Shown: piece after piece, positions 5,993 through 6,209 of the stretch
Layout of the letters: every line of letters starts with the position of its first letter
Position numbering within the stretch: position 1 is the stretch's first letter
NCBI GenBank assembly: GCA_018700655.1
Contig: JABIUG010000032.1
Location: forward strand, 1 to 6,209
Reading direction: 5' to 3'
From: Rhodospirillaceae bacterium
GTDB taxonomy: Bacteria > Pseudomonadota > Alphaproteobacteria > SP197
DNA: 6,209 bases
Made by a program: the position numbers and the translations under genes
Notes under the pieces: model-generated
What the model was told of the DNA's origin: nothing
The model's database searches: none
What the model saw: only the letters and a program-made list of their open reading frames with translations

Positions 5993-6209
5993 CTAACGCT
6001 CCGCCACCACCGAAGCTGCCATCTGGTGGTGCACGAGGCGGGCGTAAAGGCCGCTCTGGGCGACGAGTTCGTCGTGTTTGCCCTGTTCGGCGATCCGTCC
6101 GTTTTCCATCGCGACGATCAGGTCGGCGCTCCGCACCGTAGAAAGGCGGTGGGCGATGACGATGGTTGTGCGGTCGGCCATCAGTTCGGCAAGGGCGTGG
6201 CGTACGGCC
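5993..6209 (-). CDS. ABC transporter ATP-binding protein, C-terminal end (partial, likely fused exporter)
   Basis: The final 71 codons of a gene that enters from the right edge. It reads ALAELMADRTTIVIAHRLSTVRSADLIVAMENGRIAEQGKHDELVAQSGLYARLVHHQM. This is the end of an ABC nucleotide-binding domain: the H-loop histidine in AHRLSTV, the following strand and D-loop-distal region, and the G(K/T)HxELxxxxGxYxxL tail typical of exporter-type half transporters with a fused membrane domain (MsbA/LapB-like, family knowledge). The Walker A, Walker B and signature motifs and any membrane domain lie outside the window, so the substrate cannot be assigned. The ATG at 6181 is internal, since coding similarity continues upstream to the edge. 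The TAG stop (5993-5995) directly adjoins the TAG stop of the plus-strand YkuD-fold gene with no intergenic bases. Confidence 0.93.
   Translation of the reverse strand, partial: AVRHALAELMADRTTIVIAHRLSTVRSADLIVAMENGRIAEQGKHDELVAQSGLYARLVHHQMAASVVAER

Overview
This is a GC-rich, densely packed bacterial chromosomal window. Codon use and gene families suggest a proteobacterium, most likely an alphaproteobacterium; that is inference from sequence style, and no phylogenetic marker is present. No tRNA, rRNA, CRISPR array, insertion sequence or integrase is visible.

Region 1 (1-4035, minus strand) is a hydantoinase/oxoprolinase cluster read right to left. A complete HyuA-type ATP-grasping subunit (683 aa) overlaps a complete HyuB-type subunit (559 aa) by an ATGA junction. 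Only 13 bases later the 5' part of a second, clearly paralogous HyuB gene begins and runs off the left edge. The order is therefore hyuA-hyuB-hyuB', with the two HyuB N-termini about 73% identical by hand alignment. The substrate cannot be told from sequence. The family covers 5-oxoprolinase, N-methylhydantoinase and acetone/acetophenone carboxylase-like enzymes.

Region 2 (4102-5216) starts with an intact 200-aa flavin-binding protein of the pyridoxamine-5'-phosphate-oxidase (PPOX) superfamily on the minus strand. Upstream of it are two gene halves joined back to back: the C-terminal half of a DUF1348/NTF2-like protein (minus) and the C-terminal ~93 aa of a MATE-family efflux transporter (plus). 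Both lose family similarity at the same place, about 4935-4946. One deletion across a formerly divergent gene pair, or an assembly join, would explain this.

Region 3 (5264-6209) holds a YafK-like YkuD-fold (L,D-transpeptidase-related) protein on the plus strand with a twin-arginine-like signal. Its expected catalytic cysteine is glycine and the whole protein has no cysteine. It ends directly against the stop codon of a convergent ABC exporter whose C-terminal end enters from the right edge.

I do not see a clearly new multi-gene defence or mobile system. The points most worth a second look are the cysteine-less YkuD-fold protein, the DUF1348/MATE junction and the duplicated HyuB subunit.
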